64,000 nt of DNA from NCBI RefSeq assembly GCF_018069565.1, contig NZ_JAGPNL010000001.1, positions 1,674,001-1,738,000 of the forward strand. Reading direction: 5' to 3'. The position numbers and the translations under genes were made by a program. Positions 32,434-40,648 of the stretch are shown one piece after another (within the stretch, counting starts at the first letter, position 1; every line of letters begins with the position of its first letter). This DNA is from Streptomyces tagetis. GTDB lineage: Bacteria > Actinomycetota > Actinomycetes > Streptomycetales > Streptomycetaceae. Under the pieces are notes generated by a model. That model made no database searches and was not told where the DNA came from. It was given only the letters and a program-made list of their open reading frames with translations.

Positions 32434-33798
32434 TCAGCCCCACAGTGCCGAGTACTGCCTCTGGTACGCCTTGCGGTCCTGCTCCGCGCGCAGCCACCGG
32501 GTGGCCACCAGCATCGCCAGGCTCCCCCCGATGACCAGCAGACCCGGGCCCACGGTCCGCCGGTCGGCCAGGCGCGACAGCAGTGCCGGCCCCGCGACCC
32601 CGCCCGGCGCGGCCGACGCCCCCGGCGAGGTGTCCGCCGCGGCGGCGCCCCGCGCGGCGGCCGAGGGCGAGGGCGCCGCCTCCTGCCGGGACCCGTCCGG
32701 CGCCGCGACGATCATGTTGACGCCGAGCGAGGTCAGCGCCTCCGTGACCGGCTGGAAGAACGTCGTCCCGCCCCGGGAGCAGTCGCCGCTGCCGCCCGAG
32801 GTGACCCCGAGGGCGATCCCCTCGGAGAACATCGGGCCCCCGCTGTCCCCGGGCTCGGCGCACACGTCCGTCTCGATCAGCCCGGACACCGTGCCCTCCG
32901 GGTAGTTCACCGTCGCGTCCAGCGCCGTCACCCGGCCGTCGCGCAGCCCGCTGGTGCTGCCGCTGCGGAACACCCGCTGCCCGACCGCCGCGTCCCCCGC
33001 CCCGGTGATGCGCACGCCCTTGCCGTCGCCGACCGCGACCACGTCGGCGCCGTCGCCCGCCTTGCCGTCGGCGTACTCCACCAGCGAGAAGTCGTCGCCC
33101 GGGAAGCTCCCCGCGATGGTCCGGCCGACCTGCTCGCCGCTCCCGTCGCCGCCGAACCACACCGACCCGGTGGGCCCGCAGTGCCCGGCGGTCAGGATGA
33201 AGTCGCTCCGCCCGTCGGACACGTTGAACCCCGCCGAGCAGCGGCCCGCCGTGGACAGGATCGGCCGCGCGCCGTTGAGGCGGGTGGTGAAGGTGCCCTC
33301 GGTACGCTCCATCCGGACGAAGCCGCCGATCTTCCGCGCGACGTCCGTGAGCCGGGACCAGTCGGCGCCCGAGACGGTGCTGTCGCCGCGCACCACCACC
33401 TCGTTGGCCGCGTAGTCGAACGCCCACGAGGTGCCGGCGACCCGGGGCGCCGCCCGCAACGCCGTGGCCGCCGACCGCAGTTCGTCCAGACCGTGCCGGA
33501 CCGTCCTGGCCTCGGCGCCCGCGCCGCGCACCTCCTTCGCCGTCTCCTCGTCGGTGACCGCGACGACCGTACGTCCCTCGGAGTCCACCCAGTGCCCTCC
33601 CGTACGGGAGGTGCCCAGCCGCTCCACCAGGGCGGCGCCGGCGGCGGACACGGGCGCCGCCGAGGGGGCCGGGGCGGCCTCCGCGCCGGGGGGCTCGCTC
33701 GCCACCGCCCGGGTGACCATCGTCCCCCCGAGCAGGAGTCCGCCGACGGCCGCCAGCCGTGCCACTCGCCGGACGATCCGTCGTCGTGCGTGCCTCAT
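32434..33798 (-). CDS. Membrane-anchored S1 serine protease (streptogrisin-like)
   Basis: A 454-residue preproenzyme. Signal peptide (RLAAVGGLLLGGTMVTRAVA), pro-region (about 45-175), then the protease: His in LTAGHCGP, Asp in GDDFSLVEY, Ser in EPGDSGGPMF. The prosegment and core are clearly related to the secreted enzyme at 23362-24573. Unlike that enzyme it continues with a Ser/Ala/Pro-rich linker and a C-terminal membrane helix (VGPGLLVIGGSLAMLVATRWL) with a positive end (RAEQDRKAYQRQY), so the catalytic domain should be tethered to the outer face of the membrane. ATG at 33798 with GGGAG eight bases upstream. Confidence 0.92.
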   Translation of the reverse strand: MRHARRRIVRRVARLAAVGGLLLGGTMVTRAVASEPPGAEAAPAPSAAPVSAAGAALVERLGTSRTGGHWVDSEGRTVVAVTDEETAKEVRGAGAEARTVRHGLDELRSAATALRAAPRVAGTSWAFDYAANEVVVRGDSTVSGADWSRLTDVARKIGGFVRMERTEGTFTTRLNGARPILSTAGRCSAGFNVSDGRSDFILTAGHCGPTGSVWFGGDGSGEQVGRTIAGSFPGDDFSLVEYADGKAGDGADVVAVGDGKGVRITGAGDAAVGQRVFRSGSTSGLRDGRVTALDATVNYPEGTVSGLIETDVCAEPGDSGGPMFSEGIALGVTSGGSGDCSRGGTTFFQPVTEALTSLGVNMIVAAPDGSRQEAAPSPSAAARGAAAADTSPGASAAPGGVAGPALLSRLADRRTVGPGLLVIGGSLAMLVATRWLRAEQDRKAYQRQYSALWG

Positions 33799-33987
33799 GC
33801 CTGCGCTCCCGAACCCGACACGCGGCGCCACCGCCGCGAAGGCGCCTCGGTCGTCGGCACCCCCGCCTCCATACGGAGCCGGGCGCCGCGCCGTTCACCC
33901 ACCGGTGTGATCCGGCCGCGATCCGGCCGGGAAGAGCCCGGAAGGCGCCCTCGTCGCACGGCGTGAGCGGGCCTACACTCCCGGAGC

Positions 33988-34386
33988 ATGGACGAGGACG
34001 CGACCCTGGCCCGGCTCGGCGCCGGCTCCTATCTGCTGCTCACGACCTTCCGCAAGAACGGCACCCCGGTCGCCACCCCGGTCTGGGTCGTGCGGGAGGG
34101 GGACGCGCTCGGGGTCTGGACGGCGGCGGCCTCCGGGAAGGTGCGCCGGGTGCGCGGCCGGCCCGACGTCCTGGTCGGCCCCTGCGACGTGCGCGGCCAT
34201 CCGACCGGCGACCAGATCCCGGCGACCGCGCGGATCGCCGACGCGGAGACCGTCGCCCGCTACCGGCGGCTCATCGCCCGCAAGTACGGCGTCGTCGGAC
34301 GGCTCACCCTGCTGGGCAGCCGGCTGCGCCGGGGCACGGCCGGCACGGTGGGCATCACCGTCACGCTGGGGGCAGACGGACCCTGA
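33988..34386 (+). CDS. PPOX-class F420-dependent oxidoreductase (split barrel)
   Basis: A 132-residue flavin/deazaflavin-binding split-barrel protein. YLLLTTFRKNGTPVATPVWV, LGVWTAAASGKVRRVRGRP and the C-terminal strands match the PPOX class family (TIGR03668-like) whose members use F420H2 to reduce quinones, biliverdin or other substrates. No Shine-Dalgarno is obvious (CTACACTCCCGGAGCATGG), where CGGAG lies very near the ATG, so the transcript may be leaderless. Convergent, with a seven-base gap, to the zinc-ribbon gene. Confidence 0.85.
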   Translation: MDEDATLARLGAGSYLLLTTFRKNGTPVATPVWVVREGDALGVWTAAASGKVRRVRGRPDVLVGPCDVRGHPTGDQIPATARIADAETVARYRRLIARKYGVVGRLTLLGSRLRRGTAGTVGITVTLGADGP

Positions 34387-34393
34387 CCGGTCC

Positions 34394-34807
34394 TCAGGTC
34401 CAGGCCCGGTACGGCTCGTCGACCAACTGGAAGACCGGTTCGCCGCGGACCGGGTCCTTCGCCGTGGACAGCCGTACCCGGTCCCCGCCGTGAATGCCGA
34501 TCAGCGGGCCCACCACCCGGCCGCGCAGCACGAAGCCCTCGGCCATCTCGATCAGGGACACATTGCGCGCCGCGGGGGTGTTGCGGTGCACCACCGTGGC
34601 GTGGCGCACCGTGCCCAGCCCCGCGCTGCGCTCGGTACGCAGATCGCTGCCGCGGCAGACGGGACAGATCAGGCGGTGGTACATCGCGGTGCGGCACCAG
34701 GCGCACCGCTGGAAGACGAGGGTCTCGGACTCCGGGGCCGTGGAGTCGAGCAGGCCCGTCACCGAGCCGGCGGCCTGTCGGGCGGCACTTCCTGAGGGGT
34801 GGTACAC
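34394..34807 (-). CDS. Zn-ribbon / OB-fold protein (DUF35 family, acyl-CoA-associated)
   Basis: A 137-residue protein. The N-terminal rubredoxin-like zinc ribbon is QRCAWCRTAMYHRLICPVC (two CxxC pairs), followed by an OB-fold: GLGTVRHATVVHRNT, NVSLIEMAEGFVLRGRVVG. DUF35 proteins associate with thiolases and dehydratases in CoA-ester metabolism, helping channel acyl-CoA. No thiolase gene adjoins it here, so its partner must be elsewhere. GTG at 34807 has GGGAG nine bases upstream; the longer frame is not supported. Confidence 0.87.
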   Translation of the reverse strand: MYHPSGSAARQAAGSVTGLLDSTAPESETLVFQRCAWCRTAMYHRLICPVCRGSDLRTERSAGLGTVRHATVVHRNTPAARNVSLIEMAEGFVLRGRVVGPLIGIHGGDRVRLSTAKDPVRGEPVFQLVDEPYRAWT

Positions 34808-35072
34808 GCTGGTCAACTCCCTGCACTCGGGCCGGACATCCCCGGCGCGGTCGGCCGGGACACGCGGGTGCGCGGCAGGCGCCACCGTGCGGCACTCCGT
34901 CAGGGTATGGCACGCAGTGTCACCCGTAAAGGCACTCCGTATCCCCTTCGTGCGGGGCAGCGGCTCCTGACGGCCCCTCCGGCAGGGGGGCCGGGCCGCG
35001 GAACCGCGCCCCCCTCCCGGTGCGGCACCCACGTCACGTACGATCCCCTCCCGCACGTACCCAGGAGCCGCC

Positions 35073-35909
35073 ATGCCCGCCGCCCGCCCCCGCGTCCTCT
35101 ACGTCACCGACCTGGCCTACCCGGCGCGGGGACGGCGCTACTGCGACGAGGACATCTTCCTCACCTCCCGGCTGCGCGCCCACGCCGACATCGCCCTGTG
35201 CCACCCGCGGGACGCGGCGGCCCTCCTGGACGCCTTCGACGCCGTCGTGGTCCGCAACTCCGGGCCCGTCCTCGGCTACCCCGAGGCGTACGAGGAGTTC
35301 CGCGCGCGGGCGCTCGCCACCGGCGCCCGCGTCTACAACCAGCTCACCGGCCGCGGGGACATGGCCGGCAAGCAGTACCTCCTCGACCTCACCGCGGCCG
35401 GGTACCCGGTCATACCGACCGTCGACCGGGCGGCGGACCTCGGCAGGCTGCCCGAGGCGGCCGAGTACGCCGTCAAGCCGAAGCTGGGCGCCGACTCCGA
35501 GGGCCTGCGCTTCGTCCCCGCCGACGCGCTGGAGCGGGAACTGTCCGGCGCCGCCGGGGACCTCCTCGTCCAGCCGCGCGTCGACTTCGCCTACGAGGTC
35601 TCCTTCTACTTCGTCGACCACGACTTCCAGTACGCCCTCCACGCGCCCGACCCGGACCGGCGCTGGGAGCTGAAGACCTACGAGCCCACCGGCGAGGACC
35701 TCGCCTTCGCCCGCCGGTTCGTCGAGTGGAACGCCCTCGACCACGGCATCCAGCGCGTCGACGCCTGCCGCGCGCCCGACGGCGCACTGCTCCTGGTCGA
35801 ACTGGAGGACCTCAACCCCTACCTGTCGCTGGACGCCCTCACCGAGGAGCGGCGGGACGCCTTCGTCGACGCCCTGACGGCGGCCCTGCACCGCCTGCTA
35901 GCGGCGTGA
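35073..35909 (+). CDS. ATP-grasp domain protein of unknown substrate
   Basis: A 278-residue protein with the glutathione-synthetase-like ATP-grasp fold. The pre-ATP-grasp part (VLYVTDLAYPARGRRYCDED) has a Rossmann-like start; ATP-binding elements are EYAVKPKLGADSEGLRF (lysine), DLLVQPRVDFAYEVSFYFV (arginine/glutamate) and the metal site LLVELEDLNPYLSLD. Such enzymes activate a carboxylate as acyl phosphate and join it to an amine or thiol. The sequence is not close to the graspetide ligase at 54536. No biosynthetic partner adjoins; the next gene, 75 bases on, is a flavin reductase-like protein. ATG with CAGGAG upstream. Confidence 0.82.
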   Translation: MPAARPRVLYVTDLAYPARGRRYCDEDIFLTSRLRAHADIALCHPRDAAALLDAFDAVVVRNSGPVLGYPEAYEEFRARALATGARVYNQLTGRGDMAGKQYLLDLTAAGYPVIPTVDRAADLGRLPEAAEYAVKPKLGADSEGLRFVPADALERELSGAAGDLLVQPRVDFAYEVSFYFVDHDFQYALHAPDPDRRWELKTYEPTGEDLAFARRFVEWNALDHGIQRVDACRAPDGALLLVELEDLNPYLSLDALTEERRDAFVDALTAALHRLLAA

Positions 35910-35983
35910 GCCGGCCCGGCCGCCCGGCGTGAGCCCCGCGCCGGGCCCGGCCGTCCGGCGGGGCGGCGCCTAGCATGGCCGGC

Positions 35984-36475
35984 ATGGACGCCTTCCTGCA
36001 CCGCCTCGACCCCGACATGGTCGTCGTCACGGCCACCGGGGACGGGGAGCGGGCGGGGTGCCTGGTCGGCTTCTCCTCCCAGTGCTCCATCGAGCCGGTG
36101 CGGTTCGTGGTGTGGCTCTCCGAGGTGAACCGGACCTACCGGGTGGCCCGGGGCGCCGGTCTCCTCGCCGTCCACCTGCTCGGTCGCCACCAACTCGCCC
36201 TCGCCGAGATCTTCGGCGGCGAGACGGGCGACGAGGTGGACAAGTTCCGCCGGGTGCGCTGGCGCCCGGGGCACAGCGGCGCCGCCGTGCTGGAGGACGC
36301 CGAGGCGTGGTTCGTCGGGCGGATCACCGGGCGGGTGCCCGGCGGCGACCACGTGGGGTTCGTCCTCGACCCGGTGGAGTGGGGCGGGCGCGAGCCGTCC
36401 GGGACGCCGCTGCTGCGGCTCGGCGACGCCCGCGCCATCCGGCCCGGCCACCCGGTGGAACCACCGGGTGACTGA
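35984..36475 (+). CDS. Flavin reductase-like FMN-binding protein
   Basis: A 163-residue split-barrel protein. MVVVTATGDGERAGCLVGFSSQCSIEPVRF and VVWLSEVNRTYRVARGAGLLAVHLL are characteristic of the flavin reductase (HpaC-like) FMN-binding family. It probably reduces free flavin or binds FMN for a partner oxygenase. TAGCAT at 35971-35976 precedes the ATG at 35984 by seven bases with no Shine-Dalgarno, suggesting a leaderless message; ATG at 35975 is an alternative. No monooxygenase gene is adjacent. Confidence 0.82.
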   Translation: MDAFLHRLDPDMVVVTATGDGERAGCLVGFSSQCSIEPVRFVVWLSEVNRTYRVARGAGLLAVHLLGRHQLALAEIFGGETGDEVDKFRRVRWRPGHSGAAVLEDAEAWFVGRITGRVPGGDHVGFVLDPVEWGGREPSGTPLLRLGDARAIRPGHPVEPPGD

Positions 36476-36502
36476 CCGGGCGGGCCCACCGTCCCCGCCG
36501 GG

Positions 36503-36886
36503 TCAGCGCACCGCCGTGCGCTGGGCGGCCAGCGCCTCGGTGACCGCCCGCACACTGCGCGCGATGTGCTGCAACTGCCGTATCTCCGCCGCGTAGAGCT
36601 TGATCGTGTGCTCGATGACCGCCTCGGTCAGCCCCATCCGGGGCAGGTCGGCCCGCGCGGTCTGGAGCGCGGTGCGCGCCACCCTGATCTCCTGCTGTAC
36701 CTGGAGCTGGGCGTGACGGGCGAGCAGTACGGGGTGGCGCATCAGCGCCGGATAGCCGCCGTAGCGGGCGGGCACCAGATCACGCAGCCATCTGATCGCC
36801 GAGCGCTCCCAGTCGTAGCTGCCGGGGGCCTTGACCTGACACGGCCAGTCCGGGCCGATGCGGGTGGACATCACGGGCATGTTCAT
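36503..36886 (-). CDS. Conserved Streptomyces helical protein
   Basis: A 127-residue soluble protein. IGPDWPCQVKAPGSYDWERSA leads into a helical body: RDLVPARYGGYPALMRHPVLL, RHAQLQVQQEIRVARTALQT, EAVIEHTIKLYAAEIRQLQHIARSV. It looks like a small helical bundle or coiled coil. I know similar Streptomyces proteins of unknown function and none with an assigned role. Start at ATG 36886; the ATG two codons later has the better spacing (eight bases) from GAAGG. Its upstream region has an unusual A+T-rich promoter with a palindrome at 37125-37142. Confidence 0.75.
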   Translation of the reverse strand: MNMPVMSTRIGPDWPCQVKAPGSYDWERSAIRWLRDLVPARYGGYPALMRHPVLLARHAQLQVQQEIRVARTALQTARADLPRMGLTEAVIEHTIKLYAAEIRQLQHIARSVRAVTEALAAQRTAVR

Positions 36887-37217
36887 CGCCTTCGGGTGTG
36901 CGGCGTCGTCGGGGGTGGTGCGACGGGTGAGGCGGCCCCGGCCCAGGGGACGGCCGGGACCACCACGGGCGCTCGCGCAGGCGATGCCCGACCCGAACAG
37001 CCCAGGTACGCCGGATCGGGTGGGAATCGGCGGCCGGGGATGTTCGCGCAGGTGCGGGCGCGATCCGGTAGGCAGGGATGCGACCCGTGAGCAGTATTTA
37101 TATATGCGTTGCGGTTGGCAAGACGGATGAAAACATTCATCCCTGCCGGGTCCGGGGTCAAATGACCGATACGTTCCGGCCAATCCCGCTCTCCTCCCCC
37201 CGGGACAGGGGTCCGGC
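36887..37217. other. A+T-rich intergenic control region
   Basis: No gene in 331 bases. On the minus strand TTGCCA and AATACT, 17 bases apart with TATATA between, form a promoter candidate for the helical-protein gene. The palindrome GGATGAA-AACA-TTCATCC (37125-37142) lies just upstream of that -35. Confidence 0.5.
37125..37142. promoter_or_regulatory. 18-bp palindrome, operator candidate
   Basis: GGATGAA and TTCATCC are perfect inverted copies around AACA. It is only three bases upstream of the proposed -35 (TTGCCA, minus strand) for the gene at 36503-36886, and 76 bases beyond the stop of the RpiR regulator gene. Confidence 0.6.
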
Positions 37218-38132
37218 TCAGTCGCGCAGGAAGAACTGGTGCCGGTCGGCGGCCCGCTCGTAGTCCTCCAGCCGGGCCTGGGTCCGCTCCGGATCGGCGT
37301 CGGTCATCGCCTGGAGCAGGGCCGCGCACATGACGCCGGGGGCCGCGTAGGAGTCGAAGACCAGCCGGGAGCCGGTGCCGGTGGCGAAGGTGACGTCGGC
37401 CTCGTCGACCACCGGGCCGAGCGCGAGGTCGGTGATGAGGGCGACCTTCAGCCCGGCGTCGCGTGCCATCCGCACCGCCTCCAGGGTCTCGTGGGCGTGG
37501 CGCGGCATGGAGAACGCCAGCACCCAGGTGCCGCCGGCCTCCCGGGACTGGAGCAGCGCGTCGTAGGCGACGCTGCCGCCCCGGGTCACCAGCCGCACAT
37601 CGGGGTGGACCCGGCGGGCGGCGTACGCGAAGTACTCGGCGAGCGAGACGGAGATGCGCAGGCCGAGCACGGTGAGCGGGGTGGACGCGGCGAGTTCGCG
37701 GCCGACGCCGATGACCCGGTCGGGATCGGCGAAGTCGCGGCGCAGCTCCTCCAGGTTGGTGATCTCGGCGTCGATGGCGGCCTGGAGTTCGTTGCCGCGG
37801 TGCTCCTCGGGGCCGGCGGCGGCCCGGCCGCCCAGGGCCATCGCCTGGAGCCGCTCCCGCAGCGCCGGGTATCCCGTGAAGCCGACGGCCGAGGCGAACC
37901 GGGTCACCGACGGCTGGCTCACCCCGACCCGGTCGGCGAGGTCGGTGATCGACAGGAACGCCGCCTCGGTCAGGTGCTCGATCAGGTACTGCGCGATGCG
38001 CCGCTGGCCGGGGGAGAGGCGGGGCCGGTCGAACAGGGCCCTGAGCTGGGACGTGGCGGAGGGCTCCGCCTCCGGAGCCCGTCCCGAGGTGATCGCCGAC
38101 GCCTGGGCGCGGGCCCGCTGCGACGACGGCAC
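37218..38132 (-). CDS. MurR/RpiR-family transcriptional regulator
   Basis: A 304-residue repressor or activator. The N-terminal helix-turn-helix (about 45-110) has LSPGQRRIAQYLIEHLTEAAF and ITDLADRVGVSQPSVTRFAS; the C-terminal SIS domain (about 145-280) binds sugar phosphates (ELAASTPLTVLGLRISVSLA, LLQSREAGGTWVLAFSMPRH). RpiR proteins usually answer to phosphosugars or amino sugars. GTG at 38132 is set by AGGAGG seven bases ahead. No sugar operon adjoins it directly; the nearest sugar-phosphate genes are at 39.9-43.0 kb. Monocistronic. Confidence 0.92.
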   Translation of the reverse strand: MPSSQRARAQASAITSGRAPEAEPSATSQLRALFDRPRLSPGQRRIAQYLIEHLTEAAFLSITDLADRVGVSQPSVTRFASAVGFTGYPALRERLQAMALGGRAAAGPEEHRGNELQAAIDAEITNLEELRRDFADPDRVIGVGRELAASTPLTVLGLRISVSLAEYFAYAARRVHPDVRLVTRGGSVAYDALLQSREAGGTWVLAFSMPRHAHETLEAVRMARDAGLKVALITDLALGPVVDEADVTFATGTGSRLVFDSYAAPGVMCAALLQAMTDADPERTQARLEDYERAADRHQFFLRD

Positions 38133-38323
38133 CGACGCGCCTCCTCTGTCTCCCACGCGGGTCAACATAACTCACCGCCCCTGCACATTCCGTCGCCCGC
38201 ACGGAACCGGCCGGCGCCCGCGGGCCCGGTCCGCGCCGCCCGCGGGGGATAGCCCGGCGCGGTGCGGGAACCCGCCGCCCCGTGGGAGCACCCACGACGC
38301 GACCGGCACGAGGAGCATCCGAC

Positions 38324-38485
38324 ATGACCGTCCCGGAAGAGAACCGGCCGAAGACCGAGACCACCGACGAGGTGCTCGGACAGCGCGAGGAGAACGCCTC
38401 CCGCCCGCCGGGCGGCACCGGCCGGACCCTGCGCGAGGCACTGGAGGAGGCACGGGTCACCCCGGACGACTTCGAGGAGAAGTGA
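38324..38485 (+). CDS. Small acidic hypothetical protein
   Basis: Fifty-three residues, highly charged: TVPEENRPKTETTDEVLGQR and a C-terminal helix LREALEEARVTPDDFEEK. No membrane segment or cysteine. GAGGAG eight bases ahead of the ATG gives a strong translation signal, which is the best evidence that it is real. I recognise no family; the acidic, probably disordered character resembles many small Streptomyces proteins of unknown role. Confidence 0.65.
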   Translation: MTVPEENRPKTETTDEVLGQREENASRPPGGTGRTLREALEEARVTPDDFEEK

Positions 38486-38714
38486 CCCGGCCCACCCCGC
38501 GCCCCGGCGGCGGACGCCGCCGCGCCCCGGCCGCACACCCCGCGTGAGACACCGGCCCGCGTGACCACAGCGCACGCCCCGGCCGCCCGGCCCGCGCCGC
38601 GCCCCCCACGGGCACCCCGCCCTTACGGGCACCCCGCCCCGAGAACCCGTACCCCCGACGCCCCCCCGCACCCCCGACCCCCCCGCCCCCCGACCCTCCG
38701 GCAGGTGATGACGC

Positions 38715-39143
38715 ATGGGCGCTCTCAGCGCTCTGGAGAAGGCGCTCGAAGACCGATGGGAAGCGCTGTGGGCGCGGCTGCGCGGCCGGCACCCCGTCGA
38801 ACTGCTCGACGCGCTGCGCCGCGAGTGCGACGGCAACGCCGTCGTCGCCCCCGGCGGCCGGGTCCTGGTCCCCAACGCCTACGACGTCGCGCTCGCCCGG
38901 GAGGTCCACGAGGAGCTGGGCCGCCGCGCCGGCCGGGTGGGCCAGACGCTCACCGACAGCCTCGCGCGCCACGCCGAGCGGCACGGCTACGAGTGGGCGG
39001 GCCCCCTCACCGTGCACGTCGGCATCTGCGACGAGCCGCCGAACGGCCGCTACCGGGTGGCGAGCCGGGTGATGCCGCACGTGAGCGCCGACGCCTTCCC
39101 GCACGCGGCGCCCCCGCCCGGTCCCGCCGGGCTCACCCCGTGA
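38715..39143 (+). CDS. DUF3662 (FhaA N-terminal-like) domain protein lacking the FHA domain
   Basis: A 142-residue protein. MGALSALEKALEDRWEALWA, PVELLDALRRECDGNAVVAPGGRVLVPNAYDV and DSLARHAERHGYEWAGPLTV match the DUF3662 domain found at the start of FhaA, a phosphothreonine-binding regulator of cell-wall synthesis. Here the chain ends after a short Pro-rich tail with no FHA module, so it is a stand-alone version. Its 3' end overlaps the convergent kinase gene by 11 bases. The 229-base gap ahead is C-rich low-complexity DNA. Confidence 0.85.
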   Translation: MGALSALEKALEDRWEALWARLRGRHPVELLDALRRECDGNAVVAPGGRVLVPNAYDVALAREVHEELGRRAGRVGQTLTDSLARHAERHGYEWAGPLTVHVGICDEPPNGRYRVASRVMPHVSADAFPHAAPPPGPAGLTP

Positions 39144-39768
39144 CCACGACCAGGTCGGCGCGGTCCTCGGTGGCCGCGACCAGGGCCGCGTTGCGCTGGT
39201 CGGTGCCGAGCGCCCAGGCGACGGCGTCCGCGTGCGCCTTGCCGAACTCCTCGTGCCGCGCCACCAGGCGGCGCAGCCGCTCCCCCTCGTCGAGCCGGCA
39301 GAACCACACCTCGTCGAGGTGGTCCCGGACCCGCGCCCAGGCACCGGTGCCCAGCAGCAGGTAGTTGCCCTCGGTCACGACCAGCCGGGCCTGTGGCGGC
39401 ACCGGCACGGCACCGGCGAGGGGCTGCTCCAGCTCCCGTTCGAAACCGGGCGCGTACACGGTCTCCCCGTCGCCCTCCTCGCGCAGCCGGCGCAGCAGGG
39501 CCGCGTACCCGGCGGCGTCGAAGGTGTCGGGCGCCCCCTTGCGCCCGCGCCGGCCCAGCCGGTCCAGCTCCACGTCGGCGAGGTGGAAGCCGTCCATGGG
39601 CACGTGCGCCGCCCAGGTGCCGCCGGCCCCGTTCAGCTCCCGCACCAGGCGGGCGGCGAGGGTCGACTTGCCCGAGCCGGGGGAGCCGGCGATGCCGAGG
39701 ACGGCGCGGCGGCCCCCTCGGGGCAGGCGGCGGGCGCGGGCGAGGAGGTCGTCGAAGGGCACGGGCAC
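39133..39768 (-). CDS. P-loop nucleoside/uridine kinase-like protein
   Basis: A 211-residue cytosolic kinase. Walker A is GIAGSPGSGKST (about residue 24), the acceptor/lid region has HVPMDGFHLADVELDRLG and GAPDTFDAAGYAALLRRL, and VVTEGNYLLLG is the Walker B-like strand. This pattern is the nucleoside/nucleotide kinase family protein related to uridine kinase, pantothenate kinase and phosphoribulokinase (YfdG/FrcK-like), some of which phosphorylate sugars such as fructose. Substrate cannot be fixed. GTG at 39768; divergent from the beta-phosphoglucomutase gene. Confidence 0.86.
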   Translation of the reverse strand: MPVPFDDLLARARRLPRGGRRAVLGIAGSPGSGKSTLAARLVRELNGAGGTWAAHVPMDGFHLADVELDRLGRRGRKGAPDTFDAAGYAALLRRLREEGDGETVYAPGFERELEQPLAGAVPVPPQARLVVTEGNYLLLGTGAWARVRDHLDEVWFCRLDEGERLRRLVARHEEFGKAHADAVAWALGTDQRNAALVAATEDRADLVVVTG

Positions 39769-39907
39769 ACCGCAGAGTCTGCCACCCGCCGCACGGCGCC
39801 CGGGACGCCGCGGAGGCGGGGCGGAACCCGGGCGAACCCCGTGATTCCGTCGATTCCGTGACCGATGCCGACGATGGGAAACGCTCCGGCGGGGAACTGG
39901 TTCGGGT

Positions 39908-40648
39908 ATGACGACGCAGCTCGGCCTTCCCGACGACATCCAGGCGTGCCTCTTCGACCTCGACGGGGTCGTCACCAGGACCGCCGTGGTCCACGCCGCC
40001 GCCTGGAAGGAGACCTTCGACGCCTTCCTGCGCGAGCGCGACGGCGCCGGTTTCCGCCCCTTCACCGACGCCGACTACGACGAGTACGTCGACGGCCGCC
40101 CCCGCGCCGACGGCGTGCGCTCCTTCCTCCACTCGCGCGGCGTCGACCTGCCCGAGGGCGACCCCGACGACCCCCCGGGCGCCCCCACCGTCAACGGCGT
40201 CGGCAACCGGAAGAACGTGCTGCTGCTGGAGAAGATCCACACCGACGGCGTGGAGGCGTACGAGGGCACGCTGCGCTACATCGACGCCGTCCGCGCCGCC
40301 GGACTGCGCACCGCCATCGTCTCCTCCAGCGCCAACACCGCCGACGTCCTGCGCTCCATCGACGCCGAGCGGCTCTTCGACGTGCGGATCGACGGGGTGG
40401 TGGCCCGGGAGCGGAACCTGCCGGGCAAACCGCGCCCGGACACCTTCCTCGCCGCCGCCCGCGACCTCGGTGTCCCGGCGTCCCGGGCCGCCGTCTTCGA
40501 GGACGCCCTCGCCGGCATGGACGCCGGCCGCCTGGGCGGCTTCGGCTACGTCGTCGGCGTCGACCGCGTCGGCCAGACGGACGCCCTCTACGCCCACGGC
40601 GCCGACCGCGTGGTCGAGGACCTCGCCGAACTCGGAGGACACGCGTGA
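39908..40648 (+). CDS. Beta-phosphoglucomutase-like HAD phosphatase
   Basis: A 246-residue HAD-superfamily protein. Motif I CLFDLDGVVT (nucleophile and acid/base aspartates), motif II IVSSSANT, motif III lysine in LPGKPRPDTF and motif IV VFEDALAGMDAG are complete. With the GH65 enzyme that overlaps it (GTGA), the pair fits the maltose/trehalose/kojibiose phosphorylase pathway: the phosphorylase yields beta-glucose 1-phosphate, which this enzyme converts to glucose 6-phosphate. The insertion FTDADYDEYVDGRPRADGV is the cap-domain substrate loop of this subgroup. Confidence 0.88.
   Translation: MTTQLGLPDDIQACLFDLDGVVTRTAVVHAAAWKETFDAFLRERDGAGFRPFTDADYDEYVDGRPRADGVRSFLHSRGVDLPEGDPDDPPGAPTVNGVGNRKNVLLLEKIHTDGVEAYEGTLRYIDAVRAAGLRTAIVSSSANTADVLRSIDAERLFDVRIDGVVARERNLPGKPRPDTFLAAARDLGVPASRAAVFEDALAGMDAGRLGGFGYVVGVDRVGQTDALYAHGADRVVEDLAELGGHA

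Noticed and set aside
38486..38714. C-rich stretch (CCCCCGA runs) as a possible small gene or structured element
   Set aside because: It is low-complexity spacer; frames through it give only proline/arginine runs with no start signal tied to a ribosome site.
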